From: Eubacteriales bacterium
Lineage (GTDB): Bacteria; Bacillota; Clostridia; Oscillospirales; Oscillospiraceae
Reading direction: 5' to 3'
Length of the DNA stretch: 64,000 nucleotides
NCBI GenBank assembly: GCA_030531505.1
Contig: JAUNNH010000008.1
Coordinates: 24,741-88,740, forward strand
Positions 62,883 to 64,000 of this stretch are shown here, piece after piece. How positions within the stretch are numbered: position 1 is the stretch's first letter; each line of letters starts with the position of its first letter. The notes beneath the pieces were generated by a model. The model was not told where the DNA came from, did not search any database, and was given only the letters and a program-made list of their open reading frames with translations. The position numbers were made by a program, and so were the translations under genes.

Positions 62883-63212
62883 TCAGCCCAGCTTGTCGCC
62901 GTTTTTGACCGGCTTGTCCGGCGTGATCAGGATCACGCCGCCTTCGCTGTATGTGCCAAGGACCAGGACCTCCGACATGAAGTCCGCGATCTGCCGCGGA
63001 GGGAAGTTCACCACCGCGAGCACCTGCTTGCCGACCAGCTCCTCCGGACGGTAGTGATCCGTGATTTGGGCTGAGGACTTCTTCGATCCGATCTCCGGCC
63101 CGAAATCCAGTTCCAGCTGGTAGGCGGGCTTGCGTGCTTTGGGAAAGACCTTCGCTGCCGTGATCGTCCCGACTCGGATGTCAAGCTTCAGGAAATCGCT
63201 GAATTCTGCCAT
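62883..63212 (-). CDS. csaA: CsaA-like tRNA-binding domain protein
   Basis: The 109-aa protein is a single EMAP/tRNA-binding OB fold: FLKLDIRVGTITAAKVFPKA, AYQLELDFGPEIGSKKSSAQIT, ELVGKQVLAVVNFPPRQIADFMSEVLVLG in outline. It matches CsaA, a dimeric protein with chaperone and tRNA-binding properties. It follows the rubrerythrin gene by six bases on the minus strand and is probably cotranscribed. Confidence 0.9.
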   Translation of the reverse strand: MAEFSDFLKLDIRVGTITAAKVFPKARKPAYQLELDFGPEIGSKKSSAQITDHYRPEELVGKQVLAVVNFPPRQIADFMSEVLVLGTYSEGGVILITPDKPVKNGDKLG

Positions 63213-63218
63213 GGGCTT

Positions 63219-63758
63219 TTAATAGTTCGCCTCGTGGACCTCGAAATAGGCCTGCGGGTGGTTGCAGACAGGGCACACCTCGGGCGCCTTGGTGCCGACC
63301 ACGATGTGGCCGCAGTTGCGGCACTCCCAGACCTTGACCTCACTCTTTTCGAAGACCTGCGCGGTCTCCACATTCTTCAGCAGCGCGCGATAGCGCTCCT
63401 CATGCGCCTTCTCGATGGCCGCGACGCCGCGGAATTTCGCAGCAAGCTCGGGGAAACCCTCCTCTTCGGCCTCTTTCGCCATGCGCTCGTACATATCGGT
63501 CCACTCGAAGTTCTCGCCCTCGGCCGCGTGGAGCAGATTCTCCTCCGTCGTGCCGAGCTCGCCCAGCTCCTTGAACCAGAGCTTGGCATGCTCCTTCTCG
63601 TTCTCAGCCGTCTTCAGGAACAGCGCTGCGATCTGCTCAAAGCCCTGCTTCTTGGCAGCGGAGGCGAAATAGGTATATTTGTTGCGCGCCTGGGATTCGC
63701 CAGCAAAGGCCTCCCAGAGATTTTTTTCGGTTTTGGTGCCTGCGTATTTATTCGCCAT
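63219..63758 (-). CDS. Rubrerythrin
   Basis: The 179-aa protein has a ferritin-like di-iron domain ([46 protein letters not shown]) and a C-terminal rubredoxin-type iron site ([27 protein letters not shown]). It reduces hydrogen peroxide in anaerobes. ATG 63758 follows AAGGAGGTTG. A good promoter stands upstream. Confidence 0.96.
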   Translation of the reverse strand: MANKYAGTKTEKNLWEAFAGESQARNKYTYFASAAKKQGFEQIAALFLKTAENEKEHAKLWFKELGELGTTEENLLHAAEGENFEWTDMYERMAKEAEEEGFPELAAKFRGVAAIEKAHEERYRALLKNVETAQVFEKSEVKVWECRNCGHIVVGTKAPEVCPVCNHPQAYFEVHEANY

Positions 63759-63789
63759 GATGACAACCTCCTTGGTAGTGGGTGCTTCC

Positions 63790-63818
63790 ACTATACCAAT
63801 ATTTTATCCAGCCGTCAA
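63790..63818 (-). promoter_or_regulatory. Promoter of the rubrerythrin operon
   Basis: On the minus strand TTGACG (63818-63813), a 17-base spacer and TATAGT (63795-63790) precede ATG 63758. Confidence 0.7.
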
Positions 63819-63835
63819 CGCCTTATCCGTAAACG

Positions 63836-63866
63836 AAAAAAGGGCACGTCCGTGACATGACCCTTT
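63836..63866 (-). terminator. Second terminator downstream of the 5S rRNA
   Basis: On the minus strand AAAGGG..CATGTC / GACGTG..CCCTTT pairs with one wobble and is followed by TTT. It lies just downstream of the stronger rRNA terminator. Confidence 0.6.
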
Positions 63867-63887
63867 GCTGTTGCTGTGGATGAACAT

Positions 63888-63921
63888 AAAAAAGCAGAGC
63901 CGCTCATTTTGAGCGGCTCTG
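63888..63921 (-). terminator. Terminator of the rRNA operon
   Basis: On the minus strand an 11-bp stem (AGAGCCGCTCA / TGAGCGGCTCT) with a short loop is followed by GCTTTTTTA, directly after the 5S rRNA end. Confidence 0.88.
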
Positions 63922-63924
63922 TGT

Positions 63925-64000
<76 letters not shown>

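Overview
The window reads as chromosome of a GC-rich, anaerobic, Gram-positive Clostridia-type bacterium, most likely of the Oscillospiraceae. The evidence is the divisome pair SepF/DivIVA, a Noc-like ParB protein, a YlmC/YmxH sporulation protein, rubrerythrin, lipoproteins with short lipoboxes, strong AGGAGG ribosome sites and a heavy G/C preference at third codon positions. Genus is not decided. Most of the 64 kb is ordinary core chromosome with several accessory islands; no phage, IS transposase, CRISPR array or tRNA gene is visible.

Layout. 1-4.5 kb: end of a signal peptidase I gene, then dgt-dnaG-rpoD. 4.6-6.3 kb: a macro-domain/helix-turn-helix protein beside a von Willebrand A protein. 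6.38-6.66 kb: a 276-bp MITE-like element with 26-bp terminal inverted repeats. 6.8-11.1 kb: a four-gene minus-strand operon for acylation of an envelope polymer (SGNH lipoprotein, DUF4358 lipoprotein, MBOAT acyltransferase, DHHW protein). 11.3-17.4 kb: EamA transporter, galactokinase, aminotransferase plus WYL regulator, FliB-like and GNAT proteins, and a 34-aa membrane peptide. 17.5-22 kb: a complete carbohydrate ABC importer. 22.1-25.5 kb: a 1105-aa surface flavoprotein reductase with duplicated N-terminal domains. 25.6-28.7 kb: an unassigned 612-aa protein, a zinc ribbon and a GH53 galactanase, all overlapping.

28.8-42.3 kb: MscS; two separate sigma factor/membrane protein cassettes (29.7 and 40.1 kb); folC-ruvX; an ABM-domain protein with an AEC transporter; azlCD; noc-ylmC; a short KdpD-like/KdpE pair; an inositol-phosphatase-family protein. 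42.3-47.9 kb: pyridoxamine kinase divergent from a C-terminally truncated MocR regulator, threonine aldolase, DUF2804, TrmO and a CPBP protease. 47.9-55.2 kb: miaB-mutS divergent from mutL-miaA-hfq. 55.1-62.8 kb: HlyD-like protein, yggS, sepF, divIVA, ileS, lspA, rluD and a small membrane protein. 62.9-64 kb: CsaA, rubrerythrin and the 3' part of a 5S rRNA on the minus strand, so an rRNA operon lies to the right.

How the parts fit. Galactan use is a plausible theme: ABC importer, cytoplasmic GH53 enzyme and galactokinase, although galK stands apart from the others. Vitamin B6 is another: pyridoxamine kinase, MocR, PLP-dependent aldolase and YggS. The most unusual items are the MITE-like element, the duplicated-OB flavoprotein, the truncated MocR, the unassigned 612-aa gene next to GH53, the twin sigma cassettes, the LspA with a long charged tail, and a hairpin that covers the ylmC ribosome site. 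Start codons, promoters and operators were judged by eye; no searches were run.
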